Positions 24,573-32,971 of a stretch of 46,027 bases of DNA are shown in pieces. Position 1 is the first letter of the stretch. Every line of letters begins with the position of its first letter. The position numbers and the translations under genes were made by a program. Source of the stretch: JAHELQ01 sp965603365 (GTDB lineage: Bacteria > Acidobacteriota > Aminicenantia > UBA2199); NCBI GenBank assembly GCA_965603365.1, contig CBFDCR010000041.1:1-46027 (forward strand). The letters are read 5' to 3'. Below the pieces are notes generated by a model that saw nothing but the letters and a program-made list of their open reading frames with translations, did no database searches and was not told the DNA's origin.

Positions 24573-26847
24573 CTTCCTTATTCTCTTTTTCGGTAAAGTC
24601 GAAGCCGGGATATGAAATTCTCATGTGGTAGATGGAAGAGAGCTTTTTGTAAAAACTATTGGCAATGATATGGAGTGCCTTGAAAGTCAGCCCCTCGCAT
24701 TCGTCGAATTGATTCTCTTCAATATTGACATCGACAATTTGCTGAATGACATTGCGAATCTCTTCATCCGAAGGGGAGGCCAGGGTCTTGGAGGCAGCCT
24801 CCACCTGGTCTGCCAGCATAATAATTGCATTCTCAATATTCTGGGGCTTTCTTCCGGGGTATCGGAAGAAGGTGTCGTCAAATTCGTCGGTATCGATGGT
24901 GGACATTTTTCGCGCCTTGTCGTAAAAGAACCGAACCAGCTTAGAACCGTGATGTTGGGAAATGGAGGCATAGACAATTTCCGGCAGCTTTATTTTTTTA
25001 GCCCTTTCGAGCCCTTCGGTAATATGGCTGATGATCATTTTGGCACTGTCCCTGGGCTGGAGTTTGTCATGGGGATTGGGATAGATGGTGTGGTTTTCGG
25101 TGAAAAATTGAGGGTTGTCGATCTTCCCGATGTCGTGGTAGAGCGCCATCGTCGTCAACAGCAGAGAAGAGAGGTCGAGTTCTGAAGCTGTGGCTTCGGA
25201 TAGAGAGGCCACCATCTGGGAATGATGATAGGTCCCGGGTGCCTTTTCCAGCATCTCCCTGAAGATTGGCAAATTCAAGTTGGCCAACTCAATCAGCTTC
25301 AGATCGGTCACCAATTTAAAAATAGCCTCCCATAAAGGGACGATAAAATTGGCCAATACCGTGGCTACAACGGCAGAGAAGGCGCCCATGGCCATATTTA
25401 CCAATATTAGATTCAAGGAGATATCTGACTCTGTTAAATTGAAGAGCAGTATGGTGATGGCATTGGCGGGCAGAAGCCAGAACAGGGTAGCTTTCAGAAT
25501 AGGGGACCGTTTTAATCGTTGATAGAATTCGATGCCGTAGCTGACGGCAAGGTTGCCAATCAACACGTACAGGGCGATTTTGAAATTCCAGCCGCATATG
25601 ATACCGCTGACAACGGCATTGGCAAAAGAATAAATGACGGCACTCTGGAGGTTGAAAATAAAGGCGATAATAAGTGCGCCAGCGCCGAAGGGTATGGCAT
25701 AAAAAATACTGGACATCTCAATATCGATACCGATCGTCCAGTTTTTAGTAATCAGGGGGAAAAGAAAGATGGATATGCGGTAAATAATTGCGCCCACCGT
25801 CAGGGTAACCATACTGATGATAAACAGTTTTTTACGGTTTATACCGCTGGAGTGCCAGATTTTGAAGAATTGGTGAAAATATAGAAATATGAAGCTTAAA
25901 ATGGTCAGGATGAGAAAGAAGTCTGACAATATCTTCTTCTGGATTTCCTCTTTCTGGGCGATGAGTTTTAGTATTTTCATGTTCTCGTGGGTGACCTCGT
26001 CGCCTTTTCTCAAAATAACCTTTCCAGCCTTTAATCTAATCAATACAGGATTGACTGCTGAAGTGGCTTTTATTTCCTCTTCTCCGGTTAATTTTGGCGA
26101 AAAAGAAATATTCACATCAATGAATTTCATGATGATAGAGGTAAACGGATTGACCTGGGCTGCCGATAGCTTTTGCTTGTTGAGAAAACGTCGGAGCATA
26201 TTGCTCACCTCTTCCCGGTCAAAGAGTTCTTCGATCTTTAAAATCGCGGGTTCTTTGTCTTTATAAAGAACTTTAATTGTACCATCCTTACTTTTTTTGG
26301 TTCCGATTCTTGAAGCCAGTATTCCCGTTTTTTCTATCGATTTGATTAATTCATTCAGTCCGTCCAGGTCGATGCTTTCAGCGAGATCGGATTTCAACAA
26401 ATTTAAAATCTCTCGGTCTGACAGTTCGAGACTGAACTCCGATCGCAGGGTGTTTTTGATTTTGAGCAATTCGCTTTTATCTTTTTGAAAATTCTTGCTC
26501 GACTGTTCGATAAATTTAATCCATCGGTTTACAAGGATGATGCTCTGTGAGCGTTTTTCTGAATAATACTCATAGACTGGAATGAGTTTTTCAAGGGCTT
26601 CTTTTCTCTTTTCTTCTGTGCTTTGTTCATCCTCTACTGTAATGTCTCTTTTGATGGTGATATCTTCTTTGACAATGTCGCCAACCTGGAGTCTATGGTC
26701 CACAATGGACTTTTCCTGGGGAATGTACAAAAGATACGAAATAATGAGTACCAGTCCAAATCCCCCAAGAAGCATGATGAATGGGGTTTTCCTGGGTGTG
26801 CCGTTCGTGGAATTATATTTTTTAAAAAAATTCAGCTTAAATTTCAT
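24553..26847 (-). CDS. 7TM receptor with HD hydrolase domain (PgpH-like cyclic-di-AMP phosphodiesterase)
   Basis: About 764 residues from the ATG at 26847; another ATG at 26862 after GAGG is possible. The N-terminal TM helix (FIMLLGGFGLVLIISYLLYI) is followed by an extracytoplasmic 7TMR-HDED-type domain to about residue 300, seven TM helices to about 500, then an HDIG domain: GTYHHSQMVASLSEATA with LYHDIGKIDNPQFF and SQHHGSKLVRFFY. PgpH-type proteins hydrolyse cyclic di-AMP; a sensory ligand for the outer domain is unknown. Overlaps both phoH (upstream) and ybeY (downstream). Confidence 0.85.
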   Translation of the reverse strand: MKFKLNFFKKYNSTNGTPRKTPFIMLLGGFGLVLIISYLLYIPQEKSIVDHRLQVGDIVKEDITIKRDITVEDEQSTEEKRKEALEKLIPVYEYYSEKRSQSIILVNRWIKFIEQSSKNFQKDKSELLKIKNTLRSEFSLELSDREILNLLKSDLAESIDLDGLNELIKSIEKTGILASRIGTKKSKDGTIKVLYKDKEPAILKIEELFDREEVSNMLRRFLNKQKLSAAQVNPFTSIIMKFIDVNISFSPKLTGEEEIKATSAVNPVLIRLKAGKVILRKGDEVTHENMKILKLIAQKEEIQKKILSDFFLILTILSFIFLYFHQFFKIWHSSGINRKKLFIISMVTLTVGAIIYRISIFLFPLITKNWTIGIDIEMSSIFYAIPFGAGALIIAFIFNLQSAVIYSFANAVVSGIICGWNFKIALYVLIGNLAVSYGIEFYQRLKRSPILKATLFWLLPANAITILLFNLTESDISLNLILVNMAMGAFSAVVATVLANFIVPLWEAIFKLVTDLKLIELANLNLPIFREMLEKAPGTYHHSQMVASLSEATASELDLSSLLLTTMALYHDIGKIDNPQFFTENHTIYPNPHDKLQPRDSAKMIISHITEGLERAKKIKLPEIVYASISQHHGSKLVRFFYDKARKMSTIDTDEFDDTFFRYPGRKPQNIENAIIMLADQVEAASKTLASPSDEEIRNVIQQIVDVNIEENQFDECEGLTFKALHIIANSFYKKLSSIYHMRISYPGFDFTEKENKEDAQNTG

Positions 26848-27799
26848 TTTTCTTTCTTTCATAGGCCTCGATGATCTTTTTAACCAGGTAGTGTCTGACC
26901 ACATCTTTCTCGTTCAGGTAAACGATGGCGATTCCCTTAATATTTTTGAGGATTTTGATGGCATTGAAAATCCCCGATTTATTGGGTTCCGCCAGATCAA
27001 TCTGAGAAATATCGGCGGTGACGATGACTTTTGAGTTCTGGCCGAAGCGGGTTAAGAACATTTTCATCTGGGAATTCAGGGTGTTCTGTCCCTCATCCAG
27101 GATGATAAAGGCGTTATTGATCGTTCGACCTCTCATGTATGCCAGGGGTGCAATTTCGATAACCTCTTTTTCAATCAATTCCGTGGTTTTCTCAAAACCG
27201 ATTAAGTAGTACAGGGCGTCATATAAGGGTCTGAAGTAAGGATTCACCTTCTGATATATGTCACCCGGAAGAAATCCCAGTTTCTCACCGGCTTCCACTA
27301 CGGGGCGGGTGAGTACGATTCTTTCCACTTTTTTACCAGCCAGGAAATTTAAGGCTGTAGCGATGGCCAGAAAGGTTTTCCCCGTTCCGGCCGGTCCAAT
27401 TCCGAAAGTCAGATCGTTTTTAATGACAGCCTGTATATACGTTTTTTGGTTTAAGGTTCTGGGGTAAACTTCTTTGTCGTTTACCTTGAGAATCACTTTG
27501 GTGTTTAGTTCTTCTTTAATCAGATGGATTTTCCCCTGGTCAGCCATACTCATACCGATTTTAAAATCGCTTTCGTGTAATTTCCCGTTGTTTTTTGAGG
27601 CCGCTATATAGTTCTCAATAAACTTTTTAAAGTTGCGTTTATCAGCAGTGTCACCTTCAAACATCAATTTATTTCCCCTGAGGGCAATTTCTATGTTAAA
27701 GGTGGTTTCCAGGGCAGCGATGTTTTTTTGAATCATCATAAGAAGGCTGTTTTTGATGTTCTCGGGGTATATTATTTCTTCCATGCTCAAATTGTCCAT
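26837..27799 (-). CDS. phoH: PhoH family ATPase
   Basis: 320 residues. Walker A GPAGTGKT at 135-142, then LTRPVVEAGEKLGFLPGD, the Walker B FIILDEGQN and the sensor VTADISQIDL. An N-terminal KH-like region precedes the ATPase. PhoH/YbeZ acts with YbeY in rRNA/ribosome maintenance. The start at 27799 follows a consensus promoter with a short leader and no evident Shine-Dalgarno; an in-frame ATG at 27784 is an alternative. Confidence 0.9.
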   Translation of the reverse strand: MDNLSMEEIIYPENIKNSLLMMIQKNIAALETTFNIEIALRGNKLMFEGDTADKRNFKKFIENYIAASKNNGKLHESDFKIGMSMADQGKIHLIKEELNTKVILKVNDKEVYPRTLNQKTYIQAVIKNDLTFGIGPAGTGKTFLAIATALNFLAGKKVERIVLTRPVVEAGEKLGFLPGDIYQKVNPYFRPLYDALYYLIGFEKTTELIEKEVIEIAPLAYMRGRTINNAFIILDEGQNTLNSQMKMFLTRFGQNSKVIVTADISQIDLAEPNKSGIFNAIKILKNIKGIAIVYLNEKDVVRHYLVKKIIEAYERKKNEI

Positions 27800-27817
27800 A
27801 GAACCAATCGATACAAC

Positions 27818-27846
27818 ATTATAACTATGATAATTTCAAATGTCAA
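27818..27846 (-). promoter_or_regulatory. Consensus sigma70 promoter of the phoH operon
   Basis: Minus strand: TTGACA (27846-27841), exact 17-nt spacer, TATAAT (27823-27818). Both hexamers are perfect consensus. It is divergent from the promoter at 27885-27913. Confidence 0.8.
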
Positions 27847-27884
27847 CAATTTCTGACTTTTTGTCGGGGGTGTAAAAAAACTGT

Positions 27885-27913
27885 TTGCTAAACCGGAAAA
27901 TTTTAGGTATAAT
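27885..27913 (+). promoter_or_regulatory. Promoter of the ABC cassette first gene
   Basis: TTGCTA (27885-27890), 17-nt spacer, TATAAT (27908-27913), followed by AGGAGG before the ATG at 27942. Confidence 0.6.
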
Positions 27914-27941
27914 TTAACATGAAATCAACAGGAGGTAAATC

Positions 27942-28586
27942 ATGAATGTGAAAAAAAAGCCCTGGACCAAAATTGTATTGGGCTTGTTTATTTGCTTGAC
28001 GATCGGTTCCTATTTAGAGGCGATAATATGGTCGAATGGTATTGAAGCCAAACTGGCTGCTGCCCAGAGAAATGCAATTTCTGGTTTGACCGTCGAGGGG
28101 GCTTCGTTGTTTCTTCGCTCCACTGCCGCTACCTTCCTGCTTTTGAATGAGGTGGAGACCGGTTATGAGGGGGAGTTTGATTTTGCCGCTGCTTTGAAAC
28201 TGGCCAGCCCGGCAATTTCTAAACTGGAGGAGGTGAAAACCACGTATGAAAGAATTACCGAAATTTTCAGAACAACTCCATCTTCGCAAGCAGTGATCCA
28301 TAAATTAACAACCTTTGATTATGAGGATTTCGCCGCTGCCAATAACCTGAATAAAGAGATTATGGATAAAGTTGCCTCATACTTATCAAGGGGAGATCTC
28401 CTGGGACTTTGTGAAAAAAACCTCGAACATTTAAGGGATACCCTCTCCCTATATTACACGATTCAGGATCGATTAAGGAGTCGTATAAAACCACCCATTG
28501 GGGATTTTTGGTCGTTACTCAATCAGTATTCAAACGCAATTTTATTTGGTAACTATGTTACTTTAGTGTTCAGCAGTATTGGATGA
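27942..28586 (+). CDS. Hypothetical secreted or membrane-anchored helical protein
   Basis: 214 residues, unrecognised. The N-terminus KKKPWTKIVLGLFICLTIGSYLEA is a signal peptide or anchor (quoted in part: IVLGLFICLTIGSYL). The remainder is predominantly helical (AAQRNAISGLTVEGASLFL, LEEVKTTYERITEIF) without cysteines typical of enzymes. AGGAGG supports the start. It opens the 27942-32959 same-strand block, although the ABC-type genes that follow have their own promoter at 28622-28650. Confidence 0.6.
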   Translation: MNVKKKPWTKIVLGLFICLTIGSYLEAIIWSNGIEAKLAAAQRNAISGLTVEGASLFLRSTAATFLLLNEVETGYEGEFDFAAALKLASPAISKLEEVKTTYERITEIFRTTPSSQAVIHKLTTFDYEDFAAANNLNKEIMDKVASYLSRGDLLGLCEKNLEHLRDTLSLYYTIQDRLRSRIKPPIGDFWSLLNQYSNAILFGNYVTLVFSSIG

Positions 28587-28621
28587 TTTTATTATTGGCG
28601 ATTTAAATGAAAAAATTTTGC

Positions 28622-28650
28622 TTTGCTTTTTTTTTAAAAGTTGGTAAGAT
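28622..28650 (+). promoter_or_regulatory. Promoter upstream of the ABC-2-like permease gene
   Basis: TTTGCT (28622-28627), 17-nt spacer, TAAGAT (28645-28650), 15 nt before the ATG at 28666. Confidence 0.45.
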
Positions 28651-28665
28651 AAGAACACGAAGGCA

Positions 28666-30006
28666 ATGTTTTTTATATTGAAATTTGAGTGGCGCAGAAT
28701 TTATACGAACAAAAGGGATCTATCCATATTTTTTTTGATCACCCTCATATCTTTATACTTTGTCTATTCCGGGATTGCTGAATATAAGAGATACCAGGCT
28801 GAAAAAGAAGTTTTTAAAGATTATGAAAAGAGTAAGGTGCCCTATTTTTTAAATTATAAACAGTATGCTGATCTGGGTTATCGTATTTTGCTGGAGCCAT
28901 CTCCCCTGATTGTCTTTTTTAAGAACAGCAATATCCTCTACAACATCGAGAGTAATGTAGATATAAAAGAGCTCGTCAGGATTTATGCCCGTTTTAAGGG
29001 CAAAAAACTTTTTGTGGACCGCGGCTATTTTAAAGATTTTTCCGGTTTTGTTTTTTTAGTGGGCAGCCTGTTTATGATTTATATGGGGATCATTGGCCTA
29101 AAGAATGCCGAATACCTGAAATTCAATTTAATGTTTGTCAATTTTAAAAAATTGGTATTTTGGGGCACATTGGCGCGACTATTTTTGTTGAATGTTTTTT
29201 TTGTTATTCTACTTCTGGCAGCCTTCTTTTTAGTTAAGATGCAGGACATCCATTTTTCCAGATTGGCGGTTAACCATTTTTTTCATTACACCTTATTCCT
29301 GATCGTTACCCTGGTGTTCTTTTACTTAGCCGGCATGCTGCTGGCGGTTTTATTTAAGTTCAGGAAAGTGGTCTTTTTATGGATGTTTGTGTTCTGGGTT
29401 GTTTTTATGTTTCTGGTCCCGGAACTCAGCCGGGTTTTTATTTTTAACAAAGCCGGGACATTGCCTTCAAATGAGTCCTTCAGTCAGAAACAACTTAAGG
29501 CCCTTCTGGCTTTTGAACATGATGCTCAAGAATATTTTACGATCTATCCACCCCCGAAAGATGCAGATATTGATCAGATTGTTCGCAAGTTCGCCAGGGA
29601 TTTTTTGGATACCGTTCACCACTTTAGCAAGTCCCAGGAACTCAATTTAAACAGTGATATTAAAAATATTGTTCATTCTTATGAATACATATCGGCTCTA
29701 TTTCCCACCCAGTTTTACTATTTTCTGGCTGGTGAGATCTCCAGCAAAGGCTATTATGGATATACCGATTTTACCGATTATGTAATCAAGTCCCAGGAAA
29801 AGTTTGTTAGATATTACCTCAATAAAAAGTTTTTTTTAAAAGAAAAGAAGGTTGAATCCTTTGTAAAGGGTGATGAGAATGTTTTTAAAGCCCAGAGCCA
29901 TTTACCCAATGCTTTTTGGCCTGGCCTGACGGTGGCGGTTTGTTATTGTCTGGCGATGTTTATCATCGCCTATTTTCGTTTAAAACGGTTACTCTACGAA
30001 TCATGA
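28666..30006 (+). CDS. ABC-2-type permease-like membrane protein
   Basis: 446 residues. TM1 (LSIFFLITLISLYFVYSGI) is followed by a ~100-residue soluble loop, then five TMs between about residues 125 and 260, another ~170-residue soluble region and a last TM (LTVAVCYCLAMFIIAYF). This matches ABC-2 permeases with a large extracytoplasmic loop. The stop overlaps the next gene (ATGA). AT-richer, lysine- and phenylalanine-rich composition differs from the GC-richer genes at 1000-17000. Confidence 0.65.
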   Translation: MFFILKFEWRRIYTNKRDLSIFFLITLISLYFVYSGIAEYKRYQAEKEVFKDYEKSKVPYFLNYKQYADLGYRILLEPSPLIVFFKNSNILYNIESNVDIKELVRIYARFKGKKLFVDRGYFKDFSGFVFLVGSLFMIYMGIIGLKNAEYLKFNLMFVNFKKLVFWGTLARLFLLNVFFVILLLAAFFLVKMQDIHFSRLAVNHFFHYTLFLIVTLVFFYLAGMLLAVLFKFRKVVFLWMFVFWVVFMFLVPELSRVFIFNKAGTLPSNESFSQKQLKALLAFEHDAQEYFTIYPPPKDADIDQIVRKFARDFLDTVHHFSKSQELNLNSDIKNIVHSYEYISALFPTQFYYFLAGEISSKGYYGYTDFTDYVIKSQEKFVRYYLNKKFFLKEKKVESFVKGDENVFKAQSHLPNAFWPGLTVAVCYCLAMFIIAYFRLKRLLYES

Positions 30007-30701
30007 TCGAAGTGAAGCAACTTAAATTCAAGTTCGATGCAGTGTTCGCCGAAGACATCTCATTTCAAGTCGAAAAGGGTGAGATATATTTTATTCTCTG
30101 TAAGGAAGAGGCGTTTCGGAGCCATTTTTTTGAATTGATGAGGGGGTATCGGAAACCTTTTACCGGTGATATAATTATTGGCGGACGTTCCGTTACCGAT
30201 CGGCAGAATCATTCGAATGTGGCTTTTATCAACATGATCGATGAGGTGTCTGATTTTGAAACGGATGTGTCCATGGGCCAGTTTGTGGATTATGTCTGTT
30301 CGATGGTAAAAATTGATAAACTGAAGGTTTTTGAACATCTGATCCGGCTGAATGTAGATGAAAGTTGTCTTAAACATCGTATTAAAGAGGAAAGGTCGGA
30401 TATTTTCAAAATGGTATATCTCTCAATATTGCTGGGGATGGATACCGATTATATTGTCTTTAATAATTTTGTTAACGTAGAGGATAAGATTGTTCAAGTT
30501 GAGTTTAATAAGACAATGTTACGAAAACGAGATGAGGGAAAGGCGATTCTTTATTTAACGAGTGATATTTTTTATGCATTTCAGGTCGCCGATAAGGTTA
30601 GCTTTATTAAAAGCGGATATATGGCACCTGCAGCCCCTCTGATTTCTGCTGACTTTAGGGATATGGATGTCATGAAACTTTATAAGCAGTATATGATTTA
30701 A
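30003..30701 (+). CDS. Degenerate ABC ATPase-like subunit lacking Walker A and Walker B residues
   Basis: 232 residues beginning at the ATG that overlaps the permease stop. The ABC fold is traceable: VKQLKFKFDAVFAEDISFQV, then KGEIYFILCKEEAFRSHFFEL where GxxGxGKST should be (quoted to position 42), GYRKPFTGDIIIGGRSV, and IVFNNFVNVE where LLLDEP should be. The P-loop glycines and lysine are absent, the Walker B acidic pair is replaced by Asn, and LSGGQ is replaced by EERSD. The frame is intact and coupled to its permease, so it looks like a non-hydrolysing pseudo-ATPase rather than a decaying gene. Confidence 0.7.
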   Translation: MIEVKQLKFKFDAVFAEDISFQVEKGEIYFILCKEEAFRSHFFELMRGYRKPFTGDIIIGGRSVTDRQNHSNVAFINMIDEVSDFETDVSMGQFVDYVCSMVKIDKLKVFEHLIRLNVDESCLKHRIKEERSDIFKMVYLSILLGMDTDYIVFNNFVNVEDKIVQVEFNKTMLRKRDEGKAILYLTSDIFYAFQVADKVSFIKSGYMAPAAPLISADFRDMDVMKLYKQYMI

Positions 30702-30723
30702 ATGGGGGATGTGGAGGTGAAAT

Positions 30724-31899
30724 ATGACGGCAGATGATGATCGATGGAAGATAAGGTTTGGGCAGATCTTCCAGGCTCTGCTGGCAGAATCGGGCCAGAG
30801 GATAGAGGATCATCTTTATTTCATTCCCGCTGGCCAGGAACTGGACTATAACTCCGAAAAGTCATATGACCTGATCCGTTTGCATGCCCAGAATATCTAT
30901 TACAAAAAATATTTCTCCGTAAAGATTCCTGAATTTCAAAACTTGAGCTCTGAGACTGTTAGGAGGTTGAATGCTACCATAGTGATGATACCGGGTTTTG
31001 GCCATCACCTCATCTCTCAAAGGGCTTTTGGTGAACAAATTTCTCTATTAGAGGGGATGGGATTTAAGGTCCTGTATGCCTGGTATGAGGATTCCTTTGA
31101 AAGCACGGCTAAGTGTGCCAAACGGGTGTATGACATTATTAGAAGAGAGTTGAATGGCAATCAGGATTTAATATTTCTTACCTACAGCAAAGGCAGCCCC
31201 ATTGTGGTTGAATTGTTGGCAGATACACAGTACAAAGACGTGGCCGAAAGAACAAAAGCGGTAGTTAGTATTGCCGGAGCTTTGCGGGGCACACCTCTGG
31301 CTTCTTCCGCTTCCAGCCGGGCTACGTTGAGATTGTTAAAGGCCTTTCGAAGGTTGAGTAAGGGAAAAAGCATCATCCAGAAGATTGTTAAAGGATCGGT
31401 CAAACTATTGTCGAAATTTCGAATTAAATTTTTTAAAGAGTGGCTGGAATTGCTTGACAAGGTTGAAGAATTTGCCGACGACCTGATGGATTTACCGGAA
31501 GGTATTATTGATATGATGCGGGTTACGGTTAAAAGCAAACATTCTCATATTCGTCTGCCTCTTTCTATAAAATTGTTTTCTATTTCTGCGGTCTATCCCA
31601 GGAAGGAATTTGAGAGGGGGTTACAGTTCATATCCAATCCCGATGATCTGTTTTTGTATATTTCCGGTAGCGAGTTGTACCAATATAATGTTTTTAACGA
31701 CACCCAACTGTTGCTGCCGGACTCCCGATTTTTCCCCGGAATTGGGGGAATTGTTGAGCTGGGAGTTGTAAAGGCCGATCATTGGGGGATTGCTTTGCCC
31801 AATGTCTATTCCAGGACTTACATAGATCCCTTTCCCCGCATCGAGATGATAAAAGCAGTACTGATTGTATTGGATGAATTTTTTACCCAGGAGGTTTAA
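30724..31899 (+). CDS. Alpha/beta-hydrolase-fold protein
   Basis: 391 residues. ATIVMIPGFGHHLISQRAF gives the oxyanion strand-turn, FLTYSKGSPIVVELL is the nucleophile elbow (Ser in T-x-S-x-G rather than G-x-S-x-G), and DHWGIALP near the end supplies a plausible catalytic His. A helical cap (residues ~195-270) with repeated Lys/Leu helices separates core halves. No signal peptide. It follows the pseudo-ATPase by 22 bp with GGAGGTGA upstream of the ATG, so it is likely in the same transcript. Substrate unknown; a lipase/esterase-like role is inference. Confidence 0.65.
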   Translation: MTADDDRWKIRFGQIFQALLAESGQRIEDHLYFIPAGQELDYNSEKSYDLIRLHAQNIYYKKYFSVKIPEFQNLSSETVRRLNATIVMIPGFGHHLISQRAFGEQISLLEGMGFKVLYAWYEDSFESTAKCAKRVYDIIRRELNGNQDLIFLTYSKGSPIVVELLADTQYKDVAERTKAVVSIAGALRGTPLASSASSRATLRLLKAFRRLSKGKSIIQKIVKGSVKLLSKFRIKFFKEWLELLDKVEEFADDLMDLPEGIIDMMRVTVKSKHSHIRLPLSIKLFSISAVYPRKEFERGLQFISNPDDLFLYISGSELYQYNVFNDTQLLLPDSRFFPGIGGIVELGVVKADHWGIALPNVYSRTYIDPFPRIEMIKAVLIVLDEFFTQEV

Positions 31900-31924
31900 G
31901 GGGAAACTATTAAGGAGGAAACAG

Positions 31925-32959
31925 GTGAGAATATTGGTGGTTGTTTTTATTGTTTTGACAGGCTTTATCTCCGGCTTTGCTGAAAGGCTTGCTATATTGC
32001 CGAAATTGGCAAGACCAGCGAGAATCGAAATTGACGGGGATGAGTTGTATGTCATTGAGGGGGTAGAGACCTTTATCTTCTCTTTAAAGGATTACCGTTT
32101 ATTGAGAAGATTTGGCAGGGAGGGGCAGGGCCCCGGTGAACTGATGCCCCATCCAGAAAGGGGAATCCTGGTGGAGATTGCCAATGGAAATGTCTTTTTA
32201 AATTCCTATAACAAGGTGGCTTGCTACTCAAAAAGCGGCGCACTCATAGGGGAGAAACTCTTTCCTTTCTACCTTCTTCAGTTCGTACCCTGTGGGGAAA
32301 ACTATGTGGGTGTTAAATTTGCCCCCGGTAATGAAGGTAATAGAATGATTAATGTCTGCCTCTATAATTCCGAATTTTCCGAAGTCAGAATGATTCATTC
32401 CAGCAGGAGAACCAATCCTTTCAAAACCAGGAGGGTGGAGATTCCTCCACCGCACCTCTTTGTCCGCACTTACGGAAAGAGAATATTTGTGCTGGATAAA
32501 GTCAAGGGATTTCATCTAGATATATTTGATGTCGATGGTAATCCAATAAAGGCCATTGATCTGGAATGGGAAAGGGTGAAGGTTACGAGATCATTTAAAA
32601 AAGATGTTATTTTATGGTTCAGAACCCAGCCGCATTTAAGGACGGTTTCCGGGATAGAAGAGATGATCGAATTTCCCGATTATTTGCCGCCGGTCCGAAA
32701 TTTCTTTGTGGATAGCGGCAAGATTTACGTGCAAACTTATAAAAGAAAAAACGATCTTTCGGAGTTTGTGATTCTCGATTTTAAAGGGAAAGTGTTAGAG
32801 AGAATTTTTCTTCCTGGTGGTTCCAGGGAGGCAGTTCAGGTTGATCCCAATTCCACCTATACCATTAAGGGTAATGCCTATTACTACCTGAAGGAGTGCG
32901 AGAAAACCGAGGAATGGGAATTGCACAGAGAATTGATTAACCCTAACTTTACCCGTTGA
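31925..32959 (+). CDS. Secreted six-bladed beta-propeller protein
   Basis: 344 residues from a GTG preceded by AAGGAGG. The signal peptide is RILVVVFIVLTGFISGFA. Repeated short blades follow: ARIEIDGDELYVIEG, RRFGREGQGPGEL (the strongly conserved propeller motif), NVFLNSYNKVACYSKSG, RIFVLDKVKGFHLDIFDVDG and KIYVQTYKRKNDLSEFVILD. Such 6-bladed propellers are common envelope proteins in Bacteroidota and Acidobacteriota-like groups, with ligand-binding roles. It ends the block and converges on the response-regulator gene 12 bp away. Confidence 0.7.
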   Translation: MRILVVVFIVLTGFISGFAERLAILPKLARPARIEIDGDELYVIEGVETFIFSLKDYRLLRRFGREGQGPGELMPHPERGILVEIANGNVFLNSYNKVACYSKSGALIGEKLFPFYLLQFVPCGENYVGVKFAPGNEGNRMINVCLYNSEFSEVRMIHSSRRTNPFKTRRVEIPPPHLFVRTYGKRIFVLDKVKGFHLDIFDVDGNPIKAIDLEWERVKVTRSFKKDVILWFRTQPHLRTVSGIEEMIEFPDYLPPVRNFFVDSGKIYVQTYKRKNDLSEFVILDFKGKVLERIFLPGGSREAVQVDPNSTYTIKGNAYYYLKECEKTEEWELHRELINPNFTR

Positions 32960-32971
32960 CAACTATATATT

